DNA from: Pithys albifrons albifrons
Taxonomy: Eukaryota > Chordata > Aves > Passeriformes > Thamnophilidae
Direction of reading: 5' to 3'
Length of the DNA: 64,000 bases
NCBI RefSeq assembly: GCF_047495875.1
Contig: NC_092460.1
Coordinates: 8,546,520-8,610,519 of the forward strand
Shown: piece after piece, positions 52,201 through 62,608 of the stretch
Layout: each line of letters begins with the position of its first letter
Numbering within the stretch: the stretch's first letter is position 1
The notes under the pieces: generated by a model
Seen by the model: the letters and a program-made list of their open reading frames with translations, nothing else
The model's database searches: none
Told to the model about the DNA's origin: nothing
Translations under genes and position numbers: made by a program

Positions 52201-53399
52201 GTATTGCTATTTTCTCAGTTGCACCTGGGCAGGCTCAAAGACATGACATTCCAGTACAAGTCAGTAGCTGATACCACATACCTGTAACTTGCTTGGACTT
52301 CACAACAGCTCAGACATTTGTGCACATCACAGAAAGGTGAAGCACAAGCAGAGTCTTCATGAAAACATAAATACAGTTGCACACTATGCCTATACATGCC
52401 TAGATAAAGTAGAATCCTGTGAGTGTTCACACTGAAGCCTGAGGTCTGTCCATAGAAGTAAAAAAAAAAGTTTTTCTTTAGGAACACCAAGAGAAGCAAA
52501 AGATTTACTTTAGACTTCAGGCATTTTTAGGGATATCACAAGCAAATAAACAAATAAATTAGGGAAAACATTAACTAGTGATCTATCTGAAACAAAACTC
52601 CTCAGATGAACTACACAAACCTTCATCCAAGCCCATTCTGCCATGAATGCATAACCCCAAACGCACTGTTTGGGGTTTAGTACACTGAAGGCTAAAAGCT
52701 CTTAGCTGGATGGAGGAAGTTGTAATCACAGAGCAAGGAGCTCTAAGTGCTAAGCAAAGCCCTGTCTAAGGCACAAATAGGCTCAGTACAACACATCTGC
52801 AGAGATGCACAAGATGTGCAACATCAAGGTTTTCCACATTATATAACCATCAATGAACTACTTCTCTCACCTATTTTTAAACATGTGCTGCACAAAGCTA
52901 CAATTGACTCTGCCCAGTAATTTCTGCTCATCACTGCTGATTTCTGGCACAGAAGTTTGATCTTCATCATCAGCAAGCGAGCAGAGTTGACTGGAAGATG
53001 TTCCTCTCAAAATACACACACAGTACTGCTGTAGAGGGGGTGGTAGGGCAGGACACAAGTGGTTGTGATTGCAGAGAACTGGGAAGCCCCCAATGGAAGA
53101 AGCCAGGTCATGTGCCACAGGATCTGCTCAAAAATCCCACAGTGAGAGCTAATGGGTTGGTTTGTATTTAATAAATGTTTGAGACACAGCTTGGTTCTTG
53201 ACATTGTTCCATATGCATAAAACCCAAGAGTTTATAAAAAGACACTGGGATTGTTAGCCATGCTGCTTCCCCAAGCCAACAGCAGGGAACATGTCCCCAT
53301 TTTCCAATGTATCCATAATGCATGAAAAGCTGTAAAAGCCAGAATAGTGTGGCTGCATTCTAAGCTATAACACACCAGATTTGTCTGTGAAGTTCCATA
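49257..53399. other. Non-coding, no gene recognised
   Basis: A GC-richer patch at 50010-50300 has three overlapping open frames on both strands with no recognised motif. The 52.65 kb hairpin is the only structured site noted. Confidence 0.65.
52653..52677. repeat. Perfect 10-bp inverted repeat, 5-base loop
   Basis: AACCCCAAAC (52653-52662) and GTTTGGGGTT (52668-52677) are exact reverse complements around GCACT. It forms a strong short hairpin in single strands; no known element is attached. Confidence 0.97.
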
Positions 53400-53960
53400 C
53401 GTATCCTGTAAACTGTTTCAAAATGTGCACAATAAAAGTTAAATTTTCATTTACAATTTAATTTTGTCAACAAATCGTGATTTACTACACCTATCTGTCA
53501 AACACTGCACTACTTCCTTTCAAATATTACAGGAAATAAAATACAAGCTTCTAATTAACTTTGTCATATGAATAAGAGTTGTTCTAAAACTTCTCTCTTC
53601 AAAGTACAGAGATTTAAAGTAATAAATATTCCTTCAGAAGTAGGCCAGTTTGAATTTAATATGCACCAAATAAATATTCCCTCAATTAGATGCGAGCAAG
53701 TAAAAAGCTTTATGTTATGGCTTATAGCAATTTCAGATAAAGAGCTTGTGTGATGGAGCGAATCCAGCTACAAAATGATTGCAGCAGCGCGACGTATTTT
53801 TAGCACAGGATAGCACTCATCTCAAAAATAATTCTGAGAATTTTTGCGATTTTCAGATCACACTGTGTTTTCAGCAAGGCTACCATGCTTAATAGGCTTC
53901 ACAAATTACTCCTGAAAATTAATAAGGCAAGTTGAGGATCCTTGTAATGAATCATGTAAG
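53400..53960. other. AT-rich unique block, possible conserved non-coding element
   Basis: Single-copy-looking AT-rich DNA with TAATTA/TTAATTTT-type motifs. In the middle (about 53786-53796) is a small CpG cluster, GCAGCGCGACG, which stands out in a CpG-depleted background. The flanks are free of repeats. Retained CpGs in an otherwise depleted block can mean constraint, but that is inference. Confidence 0.2.
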
Positions 53961-54187
53961 TTCTTATTTGGCAGAACTACACCCTTTTTCTTTTTGTGCA
54001 GGAACAGACATCCAAGTTGCACCAAAAAGAAAAAAAATAATAAAATCACCCATTACTGTAATAAAACTTCTACATTATCATTACTTTGATATTCCAAACA
54101 AAATTTCTACTCCTCAATTTGACTGAAATCTAAGTCTGTCTTCATGATAGTGAACTGTCGTTACCAGCACAGAACAGACTTACCACT

Positions 54188-54252
54188 GAATTTTTTTTTT
54201 AAAAAAGTGCAAGTTCAAAGAATATCTATGAAAGAATTTTTTTAAAAAGTGC
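54188..54252. repeat. Direct repeat of a T-run/A-run/GTGC motif
   Basis: GAA-T-run-A-run-GTGCA occurs at about 54188-54211 and again at 54234-54253. Homopolymer lengths differ between copies, as expected from slippage after a duplication. Confidence 0.75.
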
Positions 54253-55163
54253 ATAATCCACAACTGAATCTCAGACTTTTCACATATCAATCACCATGAA
54301 ACTCCCTTCTGTGATTACATCTTAGAGCTAAGCAATGGCTACAGTATGTCAGATACCATGGGGACTACAATTGCTTCTAGAAAATATTACCAAGTACTTT
54401 TTCTCTGGAGTGTTGTGGTTCTGTAAATAAGAAAGCCCTTTTTCAAGGAGTTACACATGCCCTATTTTACAGATATCTCATGGTCAGCAAAACTGCAATT
54501 ACTCAGGGCAACCACAGGTGTTGATATACAGCATGGCCAGGCTTGCCAGGCTGTGCTACAAGGCACTGATTAAGCAATGGTTCCACTAAGTCTTGTCACC
54601 AAATCCACATGCATTGCCAAAAATGAGATCTTAGTTGGAAAAAGTGTCTACATGAGGAGAAAAACAGTAGCAAAACCCTCCAAAGGTCCATAATGGTCTC
54701 TTCCAGAACAGGAAATTATTCAAGAGAACAGTGACTACTTCAAGCCAAAAAAGTCAATATTCAGCTTGCTGACTTCAGCAACGATACAGTCATTTTTTAT
54801 GAAAAGAGCTCAGGCAGCCCCTCAGCCAACACAGCCTTTGACAGGCAGTTGCTGCAGGGAGCAAACTGGGCAGCTATTCCCAGCCAATACCTTAAATGCT
54901 GTGGGAGACACAAAACATCTGGACAGACTTGACTGATCAGAAAAGGCAGGAGAAAACACATTGTACCTCTTCCATTATTCTTCTCCAAGATCTGTTACGC
55001 TGACTCAGATCACCTTCTCCCTGCAAGAGCTGGTACCAGTTTTGCTTTGGGAATATGGCACCGAGACAACACAGCCTTCAGCTGGGGATCTGCAAACATG
55101 CACTGCTGACTGTCAAAGCATCCCTTCATTTTTATCTCGGTTCTGCTTTCAAAACAATCATAT

Positions 55164-55188
55164 GAGCACTGATATATAATCAGTGCTC
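55164..55188. repeat. Perfect 10-bp inverted repeat, 5-base loop
   Basis: GAGCACTGAT (55164-55173) and ATCAGTGCTC (55179-55188) are exact reverse complements around ATATA. Confidence 0.97.
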
Positions 55189-56399
55189 TACATACTGAAG
55201 TACGACATCAAACAAGTACTAATACTCTGTTTCCCCTAAAGCAGTTTAGAGAGAATCACTGTTATGTAAACCGGGAGGGGAGGACAACACACAAAACAAA
55301 AAATCTGAACACATGACTACAAGGTTACCTGTCATTAACTCAGGAGTAATGCCATTTAGTAATTTCAGTCCCTTATTACAACCAGGAACATGTTTGTAAC
55401 ATACCCAAGGACTGCAGAGCCCTGCACTTGTCTCCTGAGGTGTAGCAGGTGCTGTGATTCTGGACAGTGGGGACCATTATCAAAGCTCACAGATGCACCA
55501 CTCCTGCTAAACAACCCTAATGCACACAGTTACCAATATGGCCCCTTACTTCTAAAATATTGAATTTATTTCTCCTGTAGTATCTTCCTGAATTCACAGT
55601 TAATCCTGTTTTTTCAAACATCAAGAAACTTTCCGACACAGTATCTACTGCTGGGTTTGAACATGTCAGTGGAACAGCTGAAGTGAAAATGACAAGTGGC
55701 TTTGGTATTACTTTAGACCAGAGCTTCTGGGTAGAGGCAGAAGATGAATTTCTGGCAATGCTTTTCAGTCCCTTCACAGCCCTTTGTTCTGGGGGATCAC
55801 TGCCTGTTATTAGCCTAAATCAAGAAATTCAGCTTTGTCTCATTTACTCTTAAATGATTTAAAATTCATCTTATAAATGGAGTATAGTCTGCTGTGATTC
55901 AGAGCTGCAAATCTACATCTCTGACAGTAAGAAAGATATGACACAAAGTTCAATCTTAGGCCTGCTCATAGCTTCACTTTTCGTAAATTATTTACCATCT
56001 GTTCACAGTACTGTCTATTTAGACGAAGATGATTCAGCCATCCATGCCAGGAGTTACAAGTGGAGAAGTTGTACCAAGAAGTCAGACTGATTTCCACTTC
56101 AAGTATTATTGCTTTGTGGGTGCTGCCAGCAAATATAGATGCCAAGCATTTTCCAAACCCTTTTCTGAACCTTGATTCAGGGAACAGTCAGCAATTTGTA
56201 TGTCTGTCAGCTTGGTTCACTGAGCAGCACAGTACACACAGGTCTTCAGGAGGGACTCAGAAAGCACATAGGAAAGGGACCTGTGCAGATGAATGCAGAG
56301 AGGCCACAAATTAATATATAAAGAAGCCACAGAGAAGGCATCACAAAGATGCATCATGAAACATCTGACAAGCAAGTACCAGAGCAGAAGTGACAAGAG

Positions 56400-56970
56400 A
56401 CCTTGGAAAGCTGAGCAAGTGATGCTAAATGGAGAGGGTCACAGTTATGTATAGCTTTCAAGACTGACAAAAAGTATCCATCAGATACAGTAACTAGATA
56501 GGAAGTTTACAAGGGATTACTAAAAAAGGAATTTTATGGGCAAGTAGGTTAGTAAAAGTGTTTTGACTGGACCAACAGGAGTAACGACTGCAATTGAGAA
56601 GACAGATGTACTTAATATAAACTAATCAGAACAGGTTAACAGAGAAATGCCTGAACAAGAAAATACCCTGGAGAGATGGAGAAAATTCAAAATAACCTGT
56701 CTGGTGTAGTACTGAGCCAAATGAGATGCTGACTTTTCTGTAACACTCTATTTGCTCTGAGAAGACATTTGGTTTTTACAGAAACAAGCCAATAAGCAAG
56801 ATCGAAAAGCAGAAGCTTAGCAGTGAACAGAGACACACTTCCACAAATCATCTGCACAGAGATATGAGAGGCTCAGCTACCATTGATTCAGCTGTGAATT
56901 AAAGAAATTGCCTGAAGATAAAGGTGAAGAGCAAAGGGGACAAGAACAAAGCCTTAAGAAACAACCTCTT
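56400..56970. mobile_element. Probable ancient amniote interspersed repeat (L2/CR1-group-like), family unassigned
   Basis: Parts of this stretch resemble a widespread old repeat remembered from reptile and bird genomes. One is the ACTGGACCAACAGGAGTAACGACTGCA block near 56569-56595, compared with 'ggaacaggagtgaggactgcag'. Another is a block near 56850-56965 with CATCTGCACAGAGATATGAGAGG, GAAATTGCCTGAAG, GGGGACAAGAACAAAGCC and TTAAGAAACA. That block follows the order of the repeat segment in which a 'catcagcatagagatggtagctgaagcc' block is followed by 'gcccagggagagagtg' and 'ccaagaacagagcc'. The order and spacing agree but divergence is high. Orientation relative to the parent element and exact ends cannot be given. 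It could also be unique sequence with chance purine-rich similarity. No open frame of interest lies inside it. Confidence 0.4.
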
Positions 56971-57242
56971 CCCTCCCTAAATCATTGGGGAAAGCAGAAA
57001 ACAGCAGCATCTCATTGAAGTGGAAAAGTGTGAAGGCCTGAACACTTGGACATTTAAAAGGAGCCTATCATGAGTTTTATTACAACTGTCAACAGCAACA
57101 GCTGTCCTTTCTGTCCTCAAAAAAATCCCCACACCAAACATAGCCCAAACAGCTGACCTCTAACCACTCAGAACACCTCCTGGAATCACTGCAGTTTTAG
57201 AACGCAGCATCCCCCTTCCTTCTGCATAGCTAAGAGTATGTC

Positions 57243-57270
57243 ATTACTAATCCCACTATTACTAATCCCA
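57243..57270. repeat. Direct repeat, 13-bp units at a 15-bp period
   Basis: ATTACTAATCCCA occurs at 57243-57255 and again at 57258-57270 with CT between. A local duplication is the likely origin. Confidence 0.93.
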
Positions 57271-57692
57271 TGTAGAGAGCACAACAACAGCAGCTCAGAG
57301 GCTGATAAAAGGAGATAACACGCATCCCCTCAAACACAACATCCTTTTCTCAGGGATTTGGGCTTATTTATTGGTATTCTCATGCTACTTTGGGAGATGG
57401 CTGCATCTGCTGGGTACTGCAGATCTGACTTCTGTGTCCACCGATTGTTGCAAACGTTTACATTTAAATAAACATGGTTTGGAAGTGTTCTTCCATCTAT
57501 TAATTACTGACTAGACAACAGAGAACAATGCTAAACAAAAGCACATTATCCTATCCACACAGGATAGCAGTTGTCACCACCACTCCAGGTTTTCTACAGA
57601 TAACGAATCGTAGTAATGTAAGGAATCATTCCAATTCTAGATATGCAAACCAGCCTCTTACAGGTCTTCTAAATTCCTACTGCCAAATGCAA

Positions 57693-57704
57693 ACACACAC
57701 ACAC
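57693..57704. repeat. (AC)6 short microsatellite
   Basis: Six AC units before a CTCCCTCTC run; short, so probably stable. Confidence 0.9.
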
Positions 57705-57861
57705 TCCCTCTCTTAAAATACCAACACAAAAGTGTATTTGGAATCTACATGCACACAAAAAAACTGACAAGCGGCAAAGCTGCAATTGCATAGAAAAATA
57801 GGACATGAATAACTGCTGCATATTCTAAATTCCTTTGGGACACTGAAAAAAATCCCCAAGG

Positions 57862-57878
57862 ATATATATATATATATA
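57862..57878. repeat. (AT)n microsatellite
   Basis: A 17-bp pure alternating AT run flanked by GG and AAAAC. Confidence 0.95.
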
Positions 57879-59010
57879 AAAACAAGGGATTCTACCATGG
57901 CAGAGAACAAGTAGCTCCTTACCAGCAAAAAATTAAGCTCACATTTTAACAATCCTGCCAGAAATAAAGTACAAAGAAAATGCTTTCCTCATAAGAAAAA
58001 CCTAAGCAAACAAAAAACTTAAAAGAGACACTGGAAGTACAGATATTGGAGAAAATTCTTAGAGCAGCCTGCCATGGGCAAGAAACAAGTGCCCATGTAA
58101 ACAGAAAAGGTGAATAAAAATAAGTATATATTGACAGTAGTTCCTGATTTAGGGAAAATAAAGCTGGAGTATTAACCAAAATTATGCCTTGAGTTAGTGG
58201 CCTGTTGCCACCCAGATCCCATCAACTGAGCAGTAGAAGAGAAAGATGGCTTGATATGAGATGCTGTTCTCATTTATGAAACACTGATATCAGTACCAAA
58301 GTTAATAAAAATGAGCTATGGATGATGAGATTCAATTTTGCTTATGTGGTACCCAAGCTATGCCAGGTTCATTCTAATACACAAATGAAGACATTTCCTG
58401 TCTCCATCAGCACACAATCCAGAAACTGCATGTCTAGTGTGGACAAAAAGCATATGAAACTATGTAGCCTCTCATTCACTGACCATCTGAGATGCTCTGA
58501 TTCAACCCACTAGGGCTCTAGAGGCTCCTGGAGAAGGATCTGGATAACCCACAGGTCCTACTTAAGATTTGTTGACCCTTAGAAGTTTTCTCAAATGCCC
58601 CACAACATTTCAAAAGGTACTCTCTGTGCTTATGCAGCAGAATTGTGTCCAGACTACTGATTAAACTATGTACACCTGGGTTAAGACTAACTTTCCAGAG
58701 CAGAATAAAACAAAATTCAGCAGCCCCTCTACTTTTCCCTTCCAGCCAAAAGAAGTTAAAAGTAAAATTCCCCTCCTGGTAATAACACCTAAGAAAGCCC
58801 AGGTGATGAGAAGGTTTCAGATGTTCTATGTTAGATGTTACTGTCCCTCTGAGACTGCACCCTGCACACTTCTTGGGATGCTGAGCCAGCAATATCTACA
58901 GCATCACTCTTCAGGAAGCTTCTCATCTGAACTGGCTCGGTCAGTGTTCAGTGAGGATGTGTATATGGGGGGGTGTATATCCTATTTTTAGTGTATGGAG
59001 CTGCTTCTGG

Positions 59011-59034
59011 GTTTTTTGTTTTGTTTTGTTTTTC
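59011..59034. repeat. (TTTTG)n simple repeat
   Basis: About four TTTTG-type units inside a T-rich tract. It could be the remnant of a reverse-oriented A-rich retrotransposon tail, but no element body is recognisable beside it. Confidence 0.8.
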
Positions 59035-59447
59035 TTTTAATCCAGAATCATCTTTAGAAGAGGAGAAACACAGAAAAAGACCTGGCAGGAGTATTCACCC
59101 CTTGCATTACAGCAACGCCTCGGAGCACACCACTCCTAAGCTGTGCAAGGTGCAGGAGGAACAGCAAGCAACACCACTTCCCTTCCAGGAATTCACGGGT
59201 TCCCAAGACAGGTCATAACCCATAAGGACGACAGGACAAGCTGGAGACTAAACATGCAAAAGAAGTAAGAAGTATTGGGAGGAGGAGGAAACAATAAGGT
59301 GAACAGCGTCTGACAAAAGAATAAAATAAACACCAAGAAGAAAAACTCATAGTAACAAGCACTCAAATCTATTTCTGATCTTATTCAAAGGATGACAAAT
59401 ATTCTCAAGGGAAATAACAGTTCCTGGCACCACACCCACGCATCATT

Positions 59448-59465
59448 ATGCTAAAGCTTTAGCAT
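59448..59465. repeat. Perfect 18-bp palindrome
   Basis: ATGCTAAAGCTTTAGCAT reads the same on both strands with no spacer and with a HindIII-type core. No element is recognised around it. Confidence 0.97.
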
Positions 59466-62023
59466 TTTCTGACTGCTCAAATTAATCCACGTTTTAAAGA
59501 AACACAACCCGGAAAATTCAAAACCAAAGCTGGAAGATTCTGGTTCTGTTTGTGCTCCCACAGCTCCAGACAGTTCTCATGAGGCAAAAGACAAGTCTGC
59601 AAGGAAGACAACAGACCCGGCTAACAGAGAGCTCTGGCTGGAACTCAAGAGTAAAAAAGGAGAGCTTATGACCTTTGGAAGTAGGGGCAGGCAACTCAGG
59701 ATGCAAACAAGAATATCATGAGGTTATGCAGGAAGAAGGGTCAAAGCCAAACTAGAACTTAAGCAGGCTCCTGCCATAACAGGCAACAAAAAAAATATTA
59801 GTTTTTATAAACACATTCTACAAATACCACTCTAAATGGACATACTACAAAGAATATTAAATGAAACAGAGTACCTAAACTGTAAACAAACACTGGACTC
59901 ATTCATTTTGCAGTCCAATTTCAAACTAGAGCATTGATGATAAAAAGACATTTTGTGGCTAAGGAGCTACCCAATGTCAGTGGCACCCTTTCGTATCAAG
60001 TCAGGTTTCAAAAGTTCAGCTTTACTTTGTTTGCAATAACCAGGCAGCAACCACTTGTACTACAAATTGACCCACTAGCCCCGACTATTTCACAGATCAT
60101 AGAACACCAGAATTTTTCAGTTATCACATCTCACATCAGTCTGCTAAAGCACAGCACTTTCTAAAGCAGTGACTGAAGACAGCAAGACGCCATTCACAGC
60201 ACCTAAACGTTCCATGCATCAAATCCCCCTTTCTGTATAAAAATGGAGCCATTTCACCATTATCTGGTGCATCCCTTAAGTGGGAGACAACACTTCGATT
60301 CATGTGTTATATTCTTTTTATATGGGGACAGGAAGGAAAAAAGTGAAAGAAGGTAGGCAAGACAGCCCTCATGGGAGGCATCTTCCTTGACCTGCCATGG
60401 ACACCCAGAGCTCACCAGAATGAGGCCAACGAGTTCCATGAGAGAGCAAGGCTTCGTCAGCTCATCTCCATCAGCAACTCCACTAAAAACAGCAATGTAG
60501 CCTACAGAGCCAGGTTACACAGCATTTGCTGCTGTATTTCACTTAGGTAGGTGCATTTCTGATGACAATCATGTAAGAGGACAGCCTGGGGAGAATTCAG
60601 AGTGTATATACTGAAAGCTATTGTTAAAAAAACCCAAAACATTACCATAATCAGAGAGGTGCATAGCACTGGTTTCAGTAGTGCTCCATCTGCACAGATA
60701 AAGTGCTTGTCTCTAGTTCCATCTATTTTCTACCATCTGAAAAACAGAAGTAAATTTACAGTCTAAAGAAACAAAAATACTCTTGCATCCTAAAGAGGAT
60801 GGAGAGAACTTAATGCAGCAAAACAGTATGAATTAACTTGAATTTTATACCCTGTAACTTGCATGTAAATAAAGCTAACTTTATTATGGCTCTTGTGTTA
60901 GCACCCAGGCTCTGAGTACTTCATCATAGATGAAAATGGAAACAACTTTAAAATCCCATGCACATGATAATAAAGCTTTGCAATGTACTCAAAGAATACA
61001 TATTCACAGATTTACACTCCTTGTTGAAAAACTGGATACGAAGAATTAAGCCTCAAGTTTTAAGGAAGAAAGAAAATCCTCATTCTTGTTGGGTTTTGCT
61101 TCTGGGTTGAGCTTTATGTCTGTTTAAAGGTACAATTATAGTCAAGAATTTGAAATCATATTAATACAGCTATTTACTGATCTGAATTTCTCTATCATCT
61201 CTTTCCCTCCAAAATCATGCTGAAATAGTCTGCTGAGAGCCAAAAGCACAACTACAGTAATTACACTCTAGATGGGACAGAATTTTCTTGTTTTCCTTCT
61301 CTCGTGGATCAGTTTTGCTCCACTGAGCTACAAAATAAATCTTCCCATTTTAGTCCACATTAGAAATAAGAATAAAACCTGCAGAAAGACATTCAAAACT
61401 AGGTCCTGGAGTGTTTTCAATTCTGGCTACATGTCTTTTTGCAGCACTTAACTATAAGCAAACAGTATTCCTTTAAAACAAAATAATTAAAAAGTCTAGG
61501 TATGCTTTTTTCCCCCCACTCCCAATCACACATGCCGAGTCCAAGATAAACATATGATATCTACAAGCAAGTCACTGAGGGCAGATTTTTTGTTTATTTT
61601 TTCCCCCTACATTCTTACTTTCTATGCTGTTACTTTCCTTGTTTATTGTATCAACTTAAACATTTGTGCATATGCTGTTGGAAACCTGGGGAGCAGAAAG
61701 GCATTTCTAGCTCCACACTGAACAACTGCTTCTACTGCTAAATGGTCAGATTGTTCACGCACACTCCACCTCACTCAAAACCAATAATTTTTACTTTGGG
61801 AGAGCTGCCCAAAGTTGTAACCAGATTCCCTGCTGGACTGATATAGTCCATGTGGAAGCCTGTACTACCCAAGTTCATGCTCAGTAGTACAATAACTGAC
61901 TACAGCAGAGCTGCAGAGTGAACACCTGCACAGTCAGCAAACCAGGTTTCAGTGCAGTGCAACCACAGCCCCTTTAGGAGCTGCAGGACTCTCAGTACTT
62001 TTGCAGAACTGTTCCTGAATTTG

Positions 62024-62608
62024 TCAGAGAGCACCTCTATTAACAATGCAATGCTTTTGTGTTTTTGGAACTAACACAGTTTTTGATTCCAGCTTAAGGA
62101 GCAGCTCAAGAACTGAAAAAAAATGACGTATTTTTTTAAAAGTGAGAAATGTGTTGCTGCTGGCACTTCGCTGGAATCTCTGCTCGGTGCTGGCTTTAGC
62201 CAACGCCAACCGAGATTCCAGATGGGCTGCTGAGTGTTTTTGGTTTTTAAAAAACATGGCAGCCAATGCACCCATCTGGCTGCACAGAGAAGGGATGCAG
62301 GAAAAGAGATCAAGCTCTACCACTGTAATTGAGGTTGATAAATCAGGCGCTAAAATTGTGCACAGCAGGGAAGAAATATAAATGTATATACAGACAGAAG
62401 AGCAAGCACAATTTATCTGCATCATTAGAGCAAGTGTTACCATTGAGCGACTGCCACCATGTTCCACATACAAAGAAACTTTCCACTGCTGAATCACTGT
62501 GACTTTTGAAAATCGTTGATCTGGTATTTTAATGTAGCTTAAAGCAAAGATTAGAAGCTTAGATGTACAAACTTGTTGCACAAATAGAAAGAGCAAAGTA
62601 GTAAGCAC
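62024..62608 (-). other. Longest open frame in the window (194 codons), no recognised product
   Basis: This minus-strand frame starts with MLTTLLFLFVQQVC and ends VPKTQKHCIVNRGAL. Its amino acid make-up is uneven: a hydrophobic Leu/Phe/Val start, an IYIYISSLL stretch encoded by a TA-rich run, and a Ser/Ala/Arg-rich middle (HLESRLALAKASTEQRF). No family motif is recognised. Inside it on the minus strand is a strong acceptor-like sequence, a long pyrimidine run ending TGTGCAG, with CAG at about 62282-62280; no matching donor follows within the frame. An imperfect hairpin (62171-62221) and a shorter opposite-strand frame lie inside it. A 194-codon frame is long for AT-rich non-coding DNA, so it is recorded. 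It is judged more likely a conserved non-coding block or chance than a gene. Confidence 0.12.
62171..62221. repeat. Imperfect hairpin, about 19 paired bases
   Basis: The outer arms CTGGAATCTC (62171-62180) and GAGATTCCAG (62212-62221) pair perfectly. The inner arms GGTGCTGGC (62186-62194) and GCCAACGCC (62199-62207) pair with one wobble and one mismatch around a TTTA loop. A 5x4 internal loop lies between the two stems. The shape is reminiscent of a small pre-miRNA, but the stem is short, with no good outer extension. It lies within the 194-codon minus-strand frame. Confidence 0.6.

Larger units (their letters stand above)
53961..56399. other. Non-coding, no gene recognised
   Basis: Contains the T-run/A-run direct repeat at 54.2 kb and the perfect hairpin at 55.16 kb. 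Nothing else stands out. Confidence 0.65.
56971..62023. other. Non-coding, no gene recognised
   Basis: Contains small simple repeats (57.25, 57.69, 57.86 and 59.01 kb) and the 18-bp palindrome at 59.45 kb. The 60780-61000 part is AT-rich with several AATAAA hexamers but no gene end is evident. No coding signature was found. Confidence 0.65.

Noticed and set aside
60860..60985. Several AATAAA hexamers considered as a gene's polyadenylation region
   Set aside because: The hexamer is common in AT-rich DNA and no upstream coding frame or terminal exon was found.
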